A stretch of 64,000 bases of DNA from Dehalococcoides mccartyi (GCA_945865925.1 CAMBFG010000008.1:1-64000), one strand, 5' to 3'; counted from the stretch's first letter, positions 8,501-16,896 are shown. The notes: generated by a model not told the origin, from the letters alone. Program-made: numbers and translations.

Positions 8501-9006
8501 ACCACCGCGTACCCCGCCTCGACGAGCCCCAGCGCGAGCGCATCCAGCGACACGTGGTCGCCGCGCTTCAGCCGCCCCGGCCCGCGTCCGAGGTCCGCCG
8601 GCCGCATCGTGTGCGCCGCGATCGCCGCCACCGAGGCGATCACCAGCGGCTGCACCCCACCCGACGATGCCTGCGCGATCCGCGCGAGCACCCCGATCCG
8701 TCGCCACGTCACCTCGGTGTCACCCGACTCACGCTGGTACGGCAGCGCTGCCGGTGCCGGGAACTGCACCGCCGCGTCGCCCGCCCACATCGCCAGTTGC
8801 TCCGCCGCCGCCTGCGCGTCCGCCTCACGCGCCGTCACATACAGCACCGGCCGCCGCACCCGCCGCCACAGCAGCGCCCCCGTCACCGCCTTCGCCGCGT
8901 CCGACACCCCCACCCGCGCCGGCCGCCCCTCGTCGAGGCGTGCAAACACCTCCGGCAGCGGATCCACCCCCTGCAGCAGCGGCAACAACGCAGACAGATC
9001 ACTCAC
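5527..9006 (-). CDS. mfd: transcription-repair coupling factor Mfd
   Basis: The 1159-residue protein is full length for Mfd, which pushes stalled RNA polymerase off DNA lesions and recruits UvrA. An N-terminal UvrB-homology module is followed by the RNA-polymerase-interacting CarD-like domain near residue 487 (FVVHADHGIARFGG). The superfamily 2 helicase/translocase then shows Walker A GDVGFGKTE near residue 630, a DEEQ box near 730 and LSATPIPRT. The C-terminal TRCF domain follows. Start is GTG with GGGAG upstream. It is probably transcribed alone or with the HAD-GNAT pair downstream. Confidence 0.97.
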   Translation of the reverse strand: MSDLSALLPLLQGVDPLPEVFARLDEGRPARVGVSDAAKAVTGALLWRRVRRPVLYVTAREADAQAAAEQLAMWAGDAAVQFPAPAALPYQRESGDTEVTWRRIGVLARIAQASSGGVQPLVIASVAAIAAHTMRPADLGRGPGRLKRGDHVSLDALALGLVEAGYAVVPLVEIPGQAARRGGILDVYPPGAPRPVRIEFFGPEVESIRAFDIESQRTVGTLDEVVIGPAREWFPTREELSRLAGRLDEVRDAQAQEALHVLRAGELTDAALYGPLAVESTILDHLRDGGLVILDEREAIEAAMADLDELAEERRKEMAGRGELDRRAPLPHEPRERLKGALDGRGLRAELGRWVTGAEPGAFRLPFKTADAYAGRLTDAARDHQRQVARGDRIAVVTQQAQRYVEVLGENSVRTSVLDEVPAKPVRGTLALLQGSLPEGWAIQTADGIASLSTDRELFGFVKRRRTLRTRTTHRSRFLAEVSPGDFVVHADHGIARFGGTVRRMVGEEERDYLELRYAGEDRLYVPVEQVDRVTRYNGPAGHVPRLTRLGTQEWTRARQRVKGAIELVAQDLIRLYAARQMLQGHAFGPDTQWQGEMEKAFPYEETPDQIEALGAVKGDMQSAQPMDRIICGDVGFGKTEIAVRAAFKAVQEGYQVAVLVPTTVLSEQHLRTFRERLSGFPVRIDVISRFRSDQEVREILERAKAGQIDILIGTHRLLDPHIEFANLGLVVIDEEQRFGVTHKERLKRMRLEVDVLTLSATPIPRTLHMALTGIRDMSTIETAPEGRQPVQTYVMEWDAPIAREAILHEIDRGGQVFVVHNRVHSIDEFADTLRALVPEARIVVGHGQMPESILKSVMEKFSEGEFDVLVCTTIIESGIDIPNANTLIVDRSDLLGLAQMYQLRGRVGRGANQASAYLFHPRGRILTEEAQARLATIFEATELGAGFQVALRDLEIRGAGNLLGAEQSGHIASVGFDLYTEMLAEAVEGLRAQHEHRAPQTLPHEDRDALRSIVIDLPVASYIPESYVQDLEARLALYQRIAGLRSRADAEALAVETEDRFGALPEPLSNMLALARLRLTARAAGIASVRVEGDECLLQATSDHPFSMRRLPSLPRDANIGRAQIRVPRRALGEAWLGSVEALLRLLAGEREPALASV

Positions 9007-9452
9007 GACGGTCGCACTCCCTCGATCCCCGCCCCACGCGGTAACGGGGCCGCCCCGGTTGGGGTGGCCCTCGATGTGGGTGCGGGTGACTCATCCAGTG
9101 TAGATCGCGTCCCCGTCCAGCGACGAGGCCACCGAGTCCGCGCAGGGCGCATACACGGGCTGCGGTTCTGACTCCCCCCCGCCCCCGAGGGGCGGGGGCA
9201 GGGGGTGGGGCCGCCCTCGCGCAGCGAGGCGGTACGAGCCTCACCTCAACATCGAAATCATCGAATCCGAAGAGTTGTGGCGGAGCGATCGCGACCGGTA
9301 ACCGGGAATCCGCTCCCGCTGTCGATCACGGCGAAGGCCGAACGCCGAGTGCTGAAGTGCGTCGGGTTGAGCGTCGAGCGCGTGCGCATCGTCGGCGTCA
9401 ACTTCGCGGGGCTCACCGCACCCATCGAGGCCTCACTCGCGACCAACCGCCC
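9007..9452. other. intergenic region with part-repeat, no confident gene
   Basis: This 446-base gap separates mfd from pth. It contains repeat copy C (9171-9236). The remaining 9258-9446 stretch has an open minus-strand frame of 62 codons, but its composition (MRTRSTLNPTHFSTRRSAF) looks like an antisense shadow and no ribosome-binding site precedes it. A plus-strand frame over the same bases is equally unconvincing. I call no gene here. Confidence 0.6.
9171..9236. repeat. intergenic GC-rich palindromic repeat, copy C (right half only)
   Basis: The stretch from the C-tract through GCCCCCGAGGGGCGGGGGCA and the hairpin CCTCGCGCAGCGAGG to GGTACG is nearly identical to the right half of the copy at 18591-18717. 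The left-half hairpin is missing, showing that the unit is modular or that this copy is truncated. Confidence 0.85.
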
Positions 9453-10166
9453 CTACAGCGCTGCCGCCGCCCCCGAGGGCTTCCCGCCCTCTCCCTCGTT
9501 CAACAACCGCATCGCTACGTCATACCCCTCGCGTACCGCCACCTCGACCGCCGAGGCGACACGCGCCACCGCCGCATCGAGTAGCACCTTGTCCGCAGCG
9601 CTTGGCCGCGACAGCACCCAACTCGCGATCCGCTCCGGATCACGTACCGGCACCCCCGCGTCGTACGGCCGGTCGATGCCGATGCGCACCCGCGCGAACT
9701 GCTCGCTCCCCAGCGCCGAGATCAGCGACTTCATCCCGTTGTTCCCGCCGCTCGACCCCTGCAGCCGCATCCGCGTCCGCCCCACGGGCAGGTCGAGCTC
9801 GTCGTAGATCACGAGGACCTGCGAGGCCGGCGCGTGCAGCCGCTTCGCCTCCTGCGCCACCGGCCCGCCGCTCTCGTTCATGAACGATCGAGGCCGCGCG
9901 AGCGTCACGCGTCGGCCGTCGATGCTGATCGTCGCGCTGTCCACGCGGCCCTCGCGCTTCAGTTCCACGTGGTACTGCTTCGCCAGCAGCGCGATGCACC
10001 ATGCGCCGACGTTGTGCCGCGTCTGCGCGTAGTCCGACCCCGGGTTGCCGAGGCCAACCACCAGCAGCGGACGCGGCTCCGCCTCCGCCGTCACCCCTAG
10101 TGTCGAGGCGGCCTCGGGCTCCTTCGGTGCAGCACGGCGAAATTGGTTGAAGGTGGGCAGCGGCAT
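9453..10166 (-). CDS. pth: peptidyl-tRNA hydrolase
   Basis: The 237-residue protein cleaves the ester bond of peptidyl-tRNAs released prematurely from ribosomes. Core motifs are VVGLGNPG, the catalytic His51 in TRHNVGAW, Asn97 in FMNESG, Asp122 in YDELDLP and the SSGGNNG loop. The first 32 residues form an extension absent from most Pth proteins (RRAAPKEPEAAST...). No internal start with a better ribosome site explains it away, although the extension may be untranslated if a later GTG is used. The unknown 448-aa gene lies upstream on the same strand. Confidence 0.95.
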   Translation of the reverse strand: MPLPTFNQFRRAAPKEPEAASTLGVTAEAEPRPLLVVGLGNPGSDYAQTRHNVGAWCIALLAKQYHVELKREGRVDSATISIDGRRVTLARPRSFMNESGGPVAQEAKRLHAPASQVLVIYDELDLPVGRTRMRLQGSSGGNNGMKSLISALGSEQFARVRIGIDRPYDAGVPVRDPERIASWVLSRPSAADKVLLDAAVARVASAVEVAVREGYDVAMRLLNEGEGGKPSGAAAAL

Positions 10167-10220
10167 ACGCGCATCGTGTCCCGCGCGCGTCCGCCGCGCA
10201 ACGCGGCAGCCGAGGCCGCC

Positions 10221-11567
10221 CTACCGCGCGAGCCGCGCGACCCCGTCCGGCGCCACCAGCACCGCCGCCGCCAGCGCGTCCCGGAACGCCTCCGCCGCCG
10301 CGTCGAGGTCGTCCACGCGCACCTCCGGGAACCGCGCGGCCACGTCCGCCAGTGGGTCGTCGTGCCGCACGCCCCGCACCAGCCGCGCGAGGTGTGCCGC
10401 CAGCCGGTCGTCCAGCACTCGGTCGAGGTCGCTCACATCGCTCGCCTGGATCGCCGCCAGCGCCCGCGCGAGGTCGTCGCCTTCCCCGTCCAGCACGCGA
10501 TGCGCCAGCGCCGAGGAGAGCGCCCGCAGCCGCGACTCCAGCGCCGCCGCCACCTCGCCCCGCAGCCCGTCGAGCGCTGCCGTCGCCGGGTGTACCTCGC
10601 CCAACCGCACCCCCGCCGTCGTCGCCGCCCCCGCTTGCGGCGCGGCCGGCATCGAGGCGAGCACCGCCGTCGTGCGCCGCACACGCGGCGCGAGCGCCCG
10701 CTCGTCGCACGCCACGATCGAGGCCAGGCGGTCAGCCGTCGCCGCCTGCGCGATCAGCCGTTCCGCCCCGCTCCGTGCGCGTGCCGCCGCCTCGCGTGTC
10801 AGTGCGTAGTGGCGCGCGTACGCCGTCTCGTAGCGCCGTCGCCACGCGGCGAGTGCCGCGAGTGCTGGCGCGAACGTCCGGTCGAAGTACCGCCACGGCG
10901 TCGCCTGTTCCAGCAGCACCCGCCGGTCGATCGCGAGTTCCGCCCACGCACCACCCTCGGGCACCACGGCAGCATTGAGGTATCGCAGCGCAGCGGCGGT
11001 CTCCGGATCGCGCTCGCCGATCCGCTGGATCAGCAGCAGCGTCGCGAACCGCTCCGGCGTCCCGAACCCGACGTGCAGCCACCGCTCGAGGGCTGCGCCC
11101 ACCAGCGGTCCGCGCGCGCCCTCGTGGCCGCGCACGACGGCCACCGGGTCCGCGATCTCACCTCGCGCCGCGGCGTGACGGAGCGCCGCCGCGCCCGCCG
11201 CGCGGAACTCCGCCTCCGCTGACCCGCGTCCGCGGTAGTGCGGTGAGGCCGGCCACAGCGCCTGCGCCGTCGCGCCCCACGCTGCCGGTGCGCCATCGAG
11301 GACCGCGAGCCAGCCCGGCAGCCGCGCCGGCACCCCCACACCCGAAGCGACCGTCACCGCGCGTACGTCCGCCACCTCCACCGCCGGCGGCTCCAGCAGC
11401 CCGTCGTCCCACCGCGTCACCATGCACACCTCGAGGGCGAACGGCACACCGAGCGGCGAGCGGAAGACGTGGACGGCGGACTCGAAGCCGCCCGTAGACG
11501 CCTCGTGGGCGGGTGCCCGTGACGGGACGGTGGGGTCGAGCGGTGCAGGCAGGGGAGTTCGGCGCAT
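10221..11567 (-). CDS. uncharacterised 448-aa protein
   Basis: I chose ATG 11567 over the longer track start because AGGAG lies 8 bases before it. The N-terminal third is mixed alpha/beta and Pro-rich. The rest is Ala/Arg/Leu-rich and almost wholly helical, with heptad-like stretches (ALAALAAWRRRYETAYARHYALTREAAARARSGAERL), suggesting helical-bundle or coiled-coil structure. There is no signal peptide, no Cys motif and no nucleotide-binding loop. Only pth lies near on the same strand, 54 bases downstream. I do not recognise a family and propose no function. Confidence 0.7.
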   Translation of the reverse strand: MRRTPLPAPLDPTVPSRAPAHEASTGGFESAVHVFRSPLGVPFALEVCMVTRWDDGLLEPPAVEVADVRAVTVASGVGVPARLPGWLAVLDGAPAAWGATAQALWPASPHYRGRGSAEAEFRAAGAAALRHAAARGEIADPVAVVRGHEGARGPLVGAALERWLHVGFGTPERFATLLLIQRIGERDPETAAALRYLNAAVVPEGGAWAELAIDRRVLLEQATPWRYFDRTFAPALAALAAWRRRYETAYARHYALTREAAARARSGAERLIAQAATADRLASIVACDERALAPRVRRTTAVLASMPAAPQAGAATTAGVRLGEVHPATAALDGLRGEVAAALESRLRALSSALAHRVLDGEGDDLARALAAIQASDVSDLDRVLDDRLAAHLARLVRGVRHDDPLADVAARFPEVRVDDLDAAAEAFRDALAAAVLVAPDGVARLAR

Positions 11568-11792
11568 CGGGCTCGCTCCTGGGTCGGACTGAGGTGAGTC
11601 GTACAGATGAGCGGAACTGATGTGCGTAACGTACGGCGGGCGCAGCCGCCTGTCCACTCCGCGTTCGATTCGCCGAGCGGCACGCTTGGATTCAGGTTGT
11701 TCGGGCCTCGGGGCACCGATACGATGCCCGCGCCCCCGCCGCCCTACGGCTGGGCGGTGCGCGCGGCGCCTACCTGTCCGGAGGTGACCGAG

Positions 11793-12485
11793 ATGCCAGA
11801 TGTGATTGCGACCGCCCGCAAGCAGCGGCGGACGCTGCTCAGCGAGGTCGAAGCGAAGGACCTGCTCGCGGAGGCCGGTATCCCGGTCGCCCGCGCCATC
11901 CTCGCGAAGGGCCAGAAAGCCTCCGTCGAGGCCGCCGAATCCGTCGGCTACCCCGTCGTGATGAAGATCGTCTCGCCCGACATCGCCCACAAGTCCGATG
12001 TCGGCGGCGTCACCCTCGGCCTCAAGGACGCGAAGTCCGTGCGCAAGGCCTACAAGGAGATGCTCGCCCGCGTCGCCGAGGCCGCCCCCAACGCCAAGAT
12101 CGCCGGCGTCGCCATCCAGAACATGGCGCCCCAGGGCATCGAGGTCATCGTCGGCGCGACCACCGACCCGCAGTTCGGCCCCGTCATGATGTTCGGCCTC
12201 GGCGGCGTCTTCGTCGAAGTGCTGAAGGACGTCGCCTTCCGCATCGTCCCGCTCGAAGCGCGCGACGCCTCACAGATGGTGCGCGAGATCAAGGGGCTCC
12301 CGATCCTGCAGGGCGCGCGTGGCGCACAGCCCGCCGACCTCCCGGCCCTCGAGGCGCTGATCGTGCAGGTCTCGCAGTTCGTCGCCGCCCACCCGGACAT
12401 CGCCGAACTCGACCTCAACCCCGTCTTTTCCTACCCCGATGGTGCGCTGGCCGTAGACGCCCGCATCGTCCTCGCCAGCGCTTAA
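11793..12485 (+). CDS. ADP-forming acyl-CoA synthetase, ATP-grasp (beta) subunit
   Basis: The 230-residue protein matches the ATP-grasp subunit of NDP-forming acetyl/acyl-CoA synthetases. It has the N-terminal LLSEVEAKDLLAEAGIPV, the nucleotide region GYPVVMKIVSPDIAHKSDVGGV, and the C-terminal metal-binding ELDLNPVFSYPDGALAVDARI. With the alpha subunit it interconverts acyl-CoA, ADP and phosphate with acid, CoA and ATP. GGAGGTG lies 8 bases before the ATG. The alpha subunit follows 24 bases later on the same strand. Separate subunits in beta-alpha order contrast with the fused form in many bacteria. Confidence 0.92.
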   Translation: MPDVIATARKQRRTLLSEVEAKDLLAEAGIPVARAILAKGQKASVEAAESVGYPVVMKIVSPDIAHKSDVGGVTLGLKDAKSVRKAYKEMLARVAEAAPNAKIAGVAIQNMAPQGIEVIVGATTDPQFGPVMMFGLGGVFVEVLKDVAFRIVPLEARDASQMVREIKGLPILQGARGAQPADLPALEALIVQVSQFVAAHPDIAELDLNPVFSYPDGALAVDARIVLASA

Positions 12486-12509
12486 CCGCCCACACCGAAG
12501 AGGCCCCCG

Positions 12510-13937
12510 ATGCCCGTCGACCGCGCCCGCCTCCACCGCGCCCTCAACCCGAAGACCGTCGTGGTCGTCGGCGACAAGGGCCCGAACTTCCAGTGGATCA
12601 CCAACTGCGCCGAGTTCACCGGCAACCTCTACTCCGTCCAACTGGACGAGAAAGAGGCCGCCGGCATCGAGGCCAAGGGGATCAAGAATTTCCGCAGCCT
12701 GATGGAGATCCCGGGCGAGGTTGACCTCGTCATCTGCGCCGTCCCGCGCAACGTCGCGCCCTTCATCGTCGCGGACGCCGTGAAGAAGCAGGTCGGTGGC
12801 ATGGCGATGTTCACCTCCGGCTTCGTCGAGACGACCGAGCCGATCGGCATCGAACTCCAGGGCAAGATCGTCACCATGGCGAACGAGGGCGGCATGCCGC
12901 TCGTCGGCCCCAACTGCATGGGTGTCTACAACCGCCGCCTCGGCGTGAAGTTCATGGCGGGCCAGCAGAAGGGCGAGGGCGGTGCGATCTCCATCGTCTC
13001 CCAGTCCGGCACCCACGGCATCGGCATGACCATGGGCGCACAGCGCCTCGGCGTCCCCGTCACCCGCACCATCTCGATCGGCAACGCCGCCGTCCTCAAC
13101 GAGGCCGACTACCTCGAGTACCTGCTGGACGACCCGGAGACCCCCGCGATCGCCATGTACCTCGAAGGCATCCGCGCCGGTCGCCGCTTCTTCGAACTCC
13201 TGCGCGAGGGCACCAAGAAGAAGCCGGTCATCATCTGGCGCGGCGGCCGCACCCGGGCTGGCGCGCGTGCCGTGAAGTCCCACACCGCCTCGCTCGCCTC
13301 CGACGATGCCGTCTGGATGGCGCTCATGCGCCAGTGCGGCGCCATCTCCACCGAGAGCCTCGAAGACACCATCGAGACCATCGCCGCCCTCGTCCACACC
13401 CCGAAGTCCAGCAAGAAGAACATGGCCCTCGTCGCCATGACCGGCGGCCAGTCCGTCGCCATCACCGACCAGTTCGAGCGCGCCGGCTTCGAGGTCCCCG
13501 AACTTTCGGACTCCTCCTACCAGCGCCTCGGCGAATTCTTCGTCACCATCGGCGGCTCCTACCGCAACCCCTTCGACGCCTCCTCCACCATCGGCCGCGA
13601 GTCCGACAACCTCCAGAAGATCCTCGAGATCCTCGCGGACGACCCTGCCATCGAGGGCGTCGCCATCGAGCTCCAGACCCGCGACTTCGAGAAGAGCACC
13701 GAGCGTCTGGACGGCATGCTCGACCTCATGAAGCAATACCGCGACAAGACCGGCCAGCCCGTCGTCGGCCTCATCCCCACCGGCGGCGGTATGGGCGATC
13801 AGGAAGAAATCGGATCGAAGGCACGCGTCCACGTCTCCAACGCCGGCTTCCCCGTCTACCCCTCATTCCGCTCCGGCGCCACCGCCCTCGGCCGCGTCCG
13901 CGCCTACTACGAAGAACTCGAAGCCCGCACCAAGTAG
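12510..13937 (+). CDS. ADP-forming acyl-CoA synthetase, CoA-binding/ligase (alpha) subunit
   Basis: The 475-residue protein has an N-terminal CoA-binding Rossmann domain (KTVVVVGDKGPNFQW), two succinyl-CoA-synthetase-like ligase domains (SQSGTHGIGM) and a phosphohistidine segment around His258 (GGRTRAGARAVKSHTAS). The usual Gly of SHTG is Ala here, and the next Gly is Ser, but the phosphorylated His is kept. It forms the active enzyme with the ATP-grasp subunit just upstream and probably makes ATP from acyl-CoA thioesters. Many codons end in C, as in its neighbour, so there is no sign of transfer. Confidence 0.92.
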   Translation: MPVDRARLHRALNPKTVVVVGDKGPNFQWITNCAEFTGNLYSVQLDEKEAAGIEAKGIKNFRSLMEIPGEVDLVICAVPRNVAPFIVADAVKKQVGGMAMFTSGFVETTEPIGIELQGKIVTMANEGGMPLVGPNCMGVYNRRLGVKFMAGQQKGEGGAISIVSQSGTHGIGMTMGAQRLGVPVTRTISIGNAAVLNEADYLEYLLDDPETPAIAMYLEGIRAGRRFFELLREGTKKKPVIIWRGGRTRAGARAVKSHTASLASDDAVWMALMRQCGAISTESLEDTIETIAALVHTPKSSKKNMALVAMTGGQSVAITDQFERAGFEVPELSDSSYQRLGEFFVTIGGSYRNPFDASSTIGRESDNLQKILEILADDPAIEGVAIELQTRDFEKSTERLDGMLDLMKQYRDKTGQPVVGLIPTGGGMGDQEEIGSKARVHVSNAGFPVYPSFRSGATALGRVRAYYEELEARTK

Positions 13938-14034
13938 ACGCTCGTTCGGCTGCGTCGGCAGGTGAGTCCCGACGCGGGATGTCCCCCAGCACGCAGCGAC
14001 CATGGGAGGTTCGAGCTCCCTCCCGAACGCTGCT

Positions 14035-14421
14035 CTACCGCTGGTTGTAAAACTCCACCTGCCAGCGCCACTCGCTGCCGTCAGCCGCGTTCCACCACGC
14101 CAGCAGCGTTCCCACCTCGCCGCCCGGCAAGATGACTAGCGCCCCCAGGTCCGAGGCCACCGGCCAGCGGTCTTCCCGCACGATCTCCTCACCCTGCCGC
14201 TCCAGGCGCGTCATCGGGAACCGCTCACCCGCTCGCTCCAGCGAGTGCCCGCTCGCCACCAGCCGCTCCGCGTCGTCCCGCACCCGCACGCTCAACGCGT
14301 CCGGCGCCGAGTGCACCCACAGCACCGTGGAGGGATCGATGTGCCCACGAGCGAACGACAGCCCCGTTGCTCCTGCGCCCGGATACCAGAGATCCCACCA
14401 CTCGAGTGATTCGTCGGCCAT
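14035..14421 (-). CDS. small conserved-type hypothetical protein
   Basis: The 128-residue soluble protein has an N-terminal part (MADESLEWWDLWYPGAGATGLSFARG) and a distinctive C-terminal block GALVILPGGEVGTLLAWWNAADGSEWRWQVEFYNQR. The C-terminal block looks like a known domain of unknown function that I have seen in other bacteria, but I cannot name it with certainty. The purine-rich GAGAG before ATG 14421 is a plausible ribosome site. It is convergent with the acyl-CoA synthetase genes and divergent from the cysteine desulfurase gene, so it is a single-gene unit. Confidence 0.72.
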   Translation of the reverse strand: MADESLEWWDLWYPGAGATGLSFARGHIDPSTVLWVHSAPDALSVRVRDDAERLVASGHSLERAGERFPMTRLERQGEEIVREDRWPVASDLGALVILPGGEVGTLLAWWNAADGSEWRWQVEFYNQR

Positions 14422-14556
14422 CTCTCACCTCACATCAGCACGTCGAGCGCGCCGCCCCTCCCGAGTCTCCGAGGGGCGTCCGTCACGCCGAGGACGCTAC
14501 CGAGGCACGCTGTAAGATGTGCAGCGCCATACACCCATGCCCAGTCTGGATTCCCA

Positions 14557-15786
14557 ATGCCCACTGAGGAATCTCCGAGCGCCCCCACATCGCTGCCCGC
14601 GGGCGGCCCCGTCTACCTCGACTCCGCCGCCTCTACACCCCTCCGCGCCGAGGCGTATCGCGCCATGCTCCCCTTCATCCAGGCCGAGTTCGCCAACCCC
14701 TCGGCACACCACACCGCCGGCCGTCGTGCCTCCGACGCACTCGAAGACGCCCGCGCCCGCATCGCCCGTGTCTTCAACGCCGAGCCTGAAGAAGTCGTCT
14801 TCACTTCCGGCGGCACGGAAAGCATCAACTCCGCCATCAAGGGTGTCGCCTTCGCGCAGCGCGACGCCGGCGGTGGGCACCACATCCTGACCACCACCGT
14901 CGAGCACCACGCCGTCCTCCACTCCGCGCAGTACCTCGAACGCTTCGGCTTCGAGGTCGAAGAACTCCCCGTGGACGAATACGGCCGCGTCTCACCCGAG
15001 GACGTCGCCGCCGCCGTCCGGCCGGACACCGCCCTCGTCTCCGTCGGCTACGCCAACAACGAGGTCGGCACCGTGCAGCCGATCGCCGCCATCGCCGCCG
15101 CCGTCGCCGCGCGCGCGAACGCCCTCGGCAAGCGCATCCCCTTCCACACCGACGCCGTCCAGGCCGCCAGCAGCCACCCGCTCGATGTGCAGGCGCTCGG
15201 CGTCGACCTGCTCTCGCTCTCCGGCCACAAGTTCGGCGGCCCCAAGGGCACCGGCCTGCTCTTCATGCGCCGAGGCATCCCCTTCCTCGAACTGCTCTCC
15301 GGCGGCGGCCAGGAGCGCCAGCGCCGCTCTGGTACCGAGAACGTCCCCGGCAACGTCGGCCTCGCCGTCGCCCTCGAACTCGCGCAGGCCGAACGCGAAG
15401 CCTTCGTCACCCGCACCGCTGCCCTGCGCGACCGCCTGCTCACCGCCGTCCTCGAGGCCTGCCCGGACGCCCTCGTGAACGGCCACCCCACCGAGCGCCT
15501 CCCCCAGGCCCTCCACGTCTGCTTCTCTGGCCTTGAGGGCGAGGCACTCGTCGACGAACTCGACCGCCTTGGCATCGAGTCTTCCGCGGGCGCAGCCTGC
15601 ACCTCGGCGACCTGGGAGCCTTCGCACGTCCTGCTGGCGATGGGGATTCCGCTGGAGATGGCGATTGGCTCGCTACGCATGTCCCTGTGGTCTAGCACCA
15701 CCGCGGAGCAGATCGACTACGTCGCCCAGACCCTCCCCGGCGCCGTAAACCGAGTGCGGGAAGCAGCGCTGCCAGCGCCTCGGTAG
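14557..15786 (+). CDS. cysteine desulfurase (NifS/IscS-like)
   Basis: The 409-residue PLP enzyme converts cysteine to alanine and a protein-bound persulfide. Features include YLDSAASTPL, FTSGGTESINSAIKG, TTTVEHHAVL (His stacking on PLP), the Schiff-base Lys225 in LSGHKFGGPKG, and the catalytic Cys348 in SAGAACTSATWEPSHVL on a mobile loop. It likely supplies sulfur for Fe-S clusters or tRNA thiolation; the IscU scaffold at 29249 is a candidate partner although 14 kb away. The gene stands alone. Confidence 0.93.
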   Translation: MPTEESPSAPTSLPAGGPVYLDSAASTPLRAEAYRAMLPFIQAEFANPSAHHTAGRRASDALEDARARIARVFNAEPEEVVFTSGGTESINSAIKGVAFAQRDAGGGHHILTTTVEHHAVLHSAQYLERFGFEVEELPVDEYGRVSPEDVAAAVRPDTALVSVGYANNEVGTVQPIAAIAAAVAARANALGKRIPFHTDAVQAASSHPLDVQALGVDLLSLSGHKFGGPKGTGLLFMRRGIPFLELLSGGGQERQRRSGTENVPGNVGLAVALELAQAEREAFVTRTAALRDRLLTAVLEACPDALVNGHPTERLPQALHVCFSGLEGEALVDELDRLGIESSAGAACTSATWEPSHVLLAMGIPLEMAIGSLRMSLWSSTTAEQIDYVAQTLPGAVNRVREAALPAPR

Positions 15787-15801
15787 CCTCGCCGAGGTCC
15801 G

Positions 15802-15918
15802 CTACTGCTCCTGAGACTCGTGCTGCTGCTCCAGGATCGTGGCGAAGTTCGGGTACAGCGTTGGGTGGGCCAACGGACGTTCCACGGGCGGCTCGGCGGG
15901 CGGGATTGGATGTTTCAT
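15802..15918 (-). CDS. possible 38-aa peptide
   Basis: A short minus-strand frame from ATG 15918 encodes MKHPIPPAEPPVERPL followed by AHPTLYPNFATILEQQHESQEQ. It is Pro-rich at the N-terminus and ends in a polar helix-like tail. The gap around it (15787-16098) is otherwise empty, and the plus-strand frames there look random. No ribosome-binding site precedes the ATG, so this is a weak call. The rest of the gap to 16098 holds no convincing gene. Confidence 0.3.
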   Translation of the reverse strand: MKHPIPPAEPPVERPLAHPTLYPNFATILEQQHESQEQ

Positions 15919-16098
15919 CTGAAACGACGCTACCGGCGGCTTCGGACCCTTCACACAACGTCGGAATACCCGGGCATCGCAATACCGTCACGGTGCCGGA
16001 CGGGGTTATCCAATCGTCTACGCCGATGATCGAGCATGCTTTACATAGCGACCTTGCCGGGGTAGCGTGTACACAGTTGATCCATTCCCGCCGACGAT

Positions 16099-16326
16099 AT
16101 GGACGCAACGGTGCCAGACTCCCCGTTTGACGAGTACCTCGACTTGGTGGAAGCCGCCCGTGAACTGGGCATCCACCCGCAAAGCCTCCGCCGCCTGATC
16201 AAGCAGGGCCGCGTCCCCGCGACCATCTTTGCAGGCAAATATTTGATCGAGCGCGACAAGCTGGACATATTCAAGTCCTCCTACGACCCGCGCCCTGGCC
16301 GCAAGCCGATCCGCCGCCTCCTCTAA
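16099..16326 (+). CDS. excisionase/MerR-type helix-turn-helix DNA-binding protein
   Basis: The 75-residue protein is a single winged-HTH domain of the excisionase-like class: YLDLVEAARELGIHPQSLRRLIKQGRVPATIFAGKYLIERDKLDIF. A tail of basic residues (RPGRKPIRRLL) follows. It should bind DNA as a small regulator. Excisionase relatives help recombinases, but no integrase lies nearby, so a stand-alone regulator is more likely. A hairpin terminator follows within 40 bases. Confidence 0.87.
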   Translation: MDATVPDSPFDEYLDLVEAARELGIHPQSLRRLIKQGRVPATIFAGKYLIERDKLDIFKSSYDPRPGRKPIRRLL

Positions 16327-16350
16327 CCCTCGACGCACCAAACGCACGCA

Positions 16351-16395
16351 CGCACCAACAACGAGGCCGCTCATTCGAGCGGCCTTCGTGTGTCT
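16351..16395. repeat. hairpin-bearing direct repeat, left copy
   Basis: This 45-base stretch (CGCACCAACAACGAGGCCGC onward to TTCGTGTGTCT) is repeated with only single-base length differences at 16897-16943, on the other side of the DinB gene. It includes the terminator hairpin plus conserved flanks on both sides. Confidence 0.85.
16365..16384 (+). terminator. hairpin terminator after the HTH gene
   Basis: An 8-bp perfect stem GGCCGCTC/GAGCGGCC closes a 4-base loop ATTC and is followed by TTCGTGTGT. It lies between the ends of the plus-strand HTH gene and the minus-strand DinB gene and may serve both directions. The T-tract is poor, as is common in high-GC genomes. Confidence 0.65.
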
Positions 16396-16398
16396 CGG

Positions 16399-16836
16399 CT
16401 ACCCGAGCGCGCGCTCGATGTAACGGACGTGGATGCGCAGATGGAGCAGGTTCCGCTCCACCGCCCGCACCGCCTGCTCGCGCTCCACCATGTCCAGGCG
16501 TATCGCCCGGTGGACCTCGTCCCATGCGGCGAGGACCTCCGCGAGGTCGTCAGTCGAGGCCGTGCCCGCCCCGGTACGTCGAGGCACGCCGCCCGTCGGC
16601 AAGCCGATCGGGTGCCACGCGAAGCCCTTCGGCAGCACCCGACCGAAGTGCCTCCGTTCCGCGTAGAGGAGGTGCCGGACGTTCTCGAGTACCGTCCAGT
16701 CGCCGGAGGCTGGCCGTTGCGTCAACGCCTCGGGCGGCGCTGCGCGCAGCCGCACGTACAGTGAGCGCCTCGCCTGATCGAGTGGCATCAGCAGGTCATC
16801 TTGCGTGTCGGCCACCTCGAGTCCCCCCAGCCGCAT
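16399..16836 (-). CDS. DinB-family protein
   Basis: The protein has 145 residues from ATG 16836, chosen over an upstream start because the extra residues have no family-like content. It has the four-helix DinB/YfiT layout: DLLMPLDQARRSLYVRL, then SGDWTVLENVRHLLYAERRHFGRVL with metal-ligand-like His, then LAEVLAAWDEVHRAIR and LLHLRIHVRYIERAL. Family members bind a divalent metal and often act as thiol-dependent transferases or are uncharacterised. The gene is bracketed by two near-identical hairpin repeats. Confidence 0.8.
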   Translation of the reverse strand: MRLGGLEVADTQDDLLMPLDQARRSLYVRLRAAPPEALTQRPASGDWTVLENVRHLLYAERRHFGRVLPKGFAWHPIGLPTGGVPRRTGAGTASTDDLAEVLAAWDEVHRAIRLDMVEREQAVRAVERNLLHLRIHVRYIERALG

Positions 16837-16896
16837 CGGCGTGCCCCCGACTGAGGCCCCACCAGCATAATTCTGGCTCCCGACACACCCGACGCG

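Noticed and set aside
9258-9446. 62-aa minus-strand ORF in the mfd-pth gap
   Set aside because: No ribosome-binding site, an unbalanced Thr/Ser/Arg composition and an equally open plus-strand frame.
16099-16326. Excisionase of an integrated element
   Set aside because: The fold fits, but no integrase, attachment site or phage gene lies nearby, so I describe it only as a small HTH regulator.
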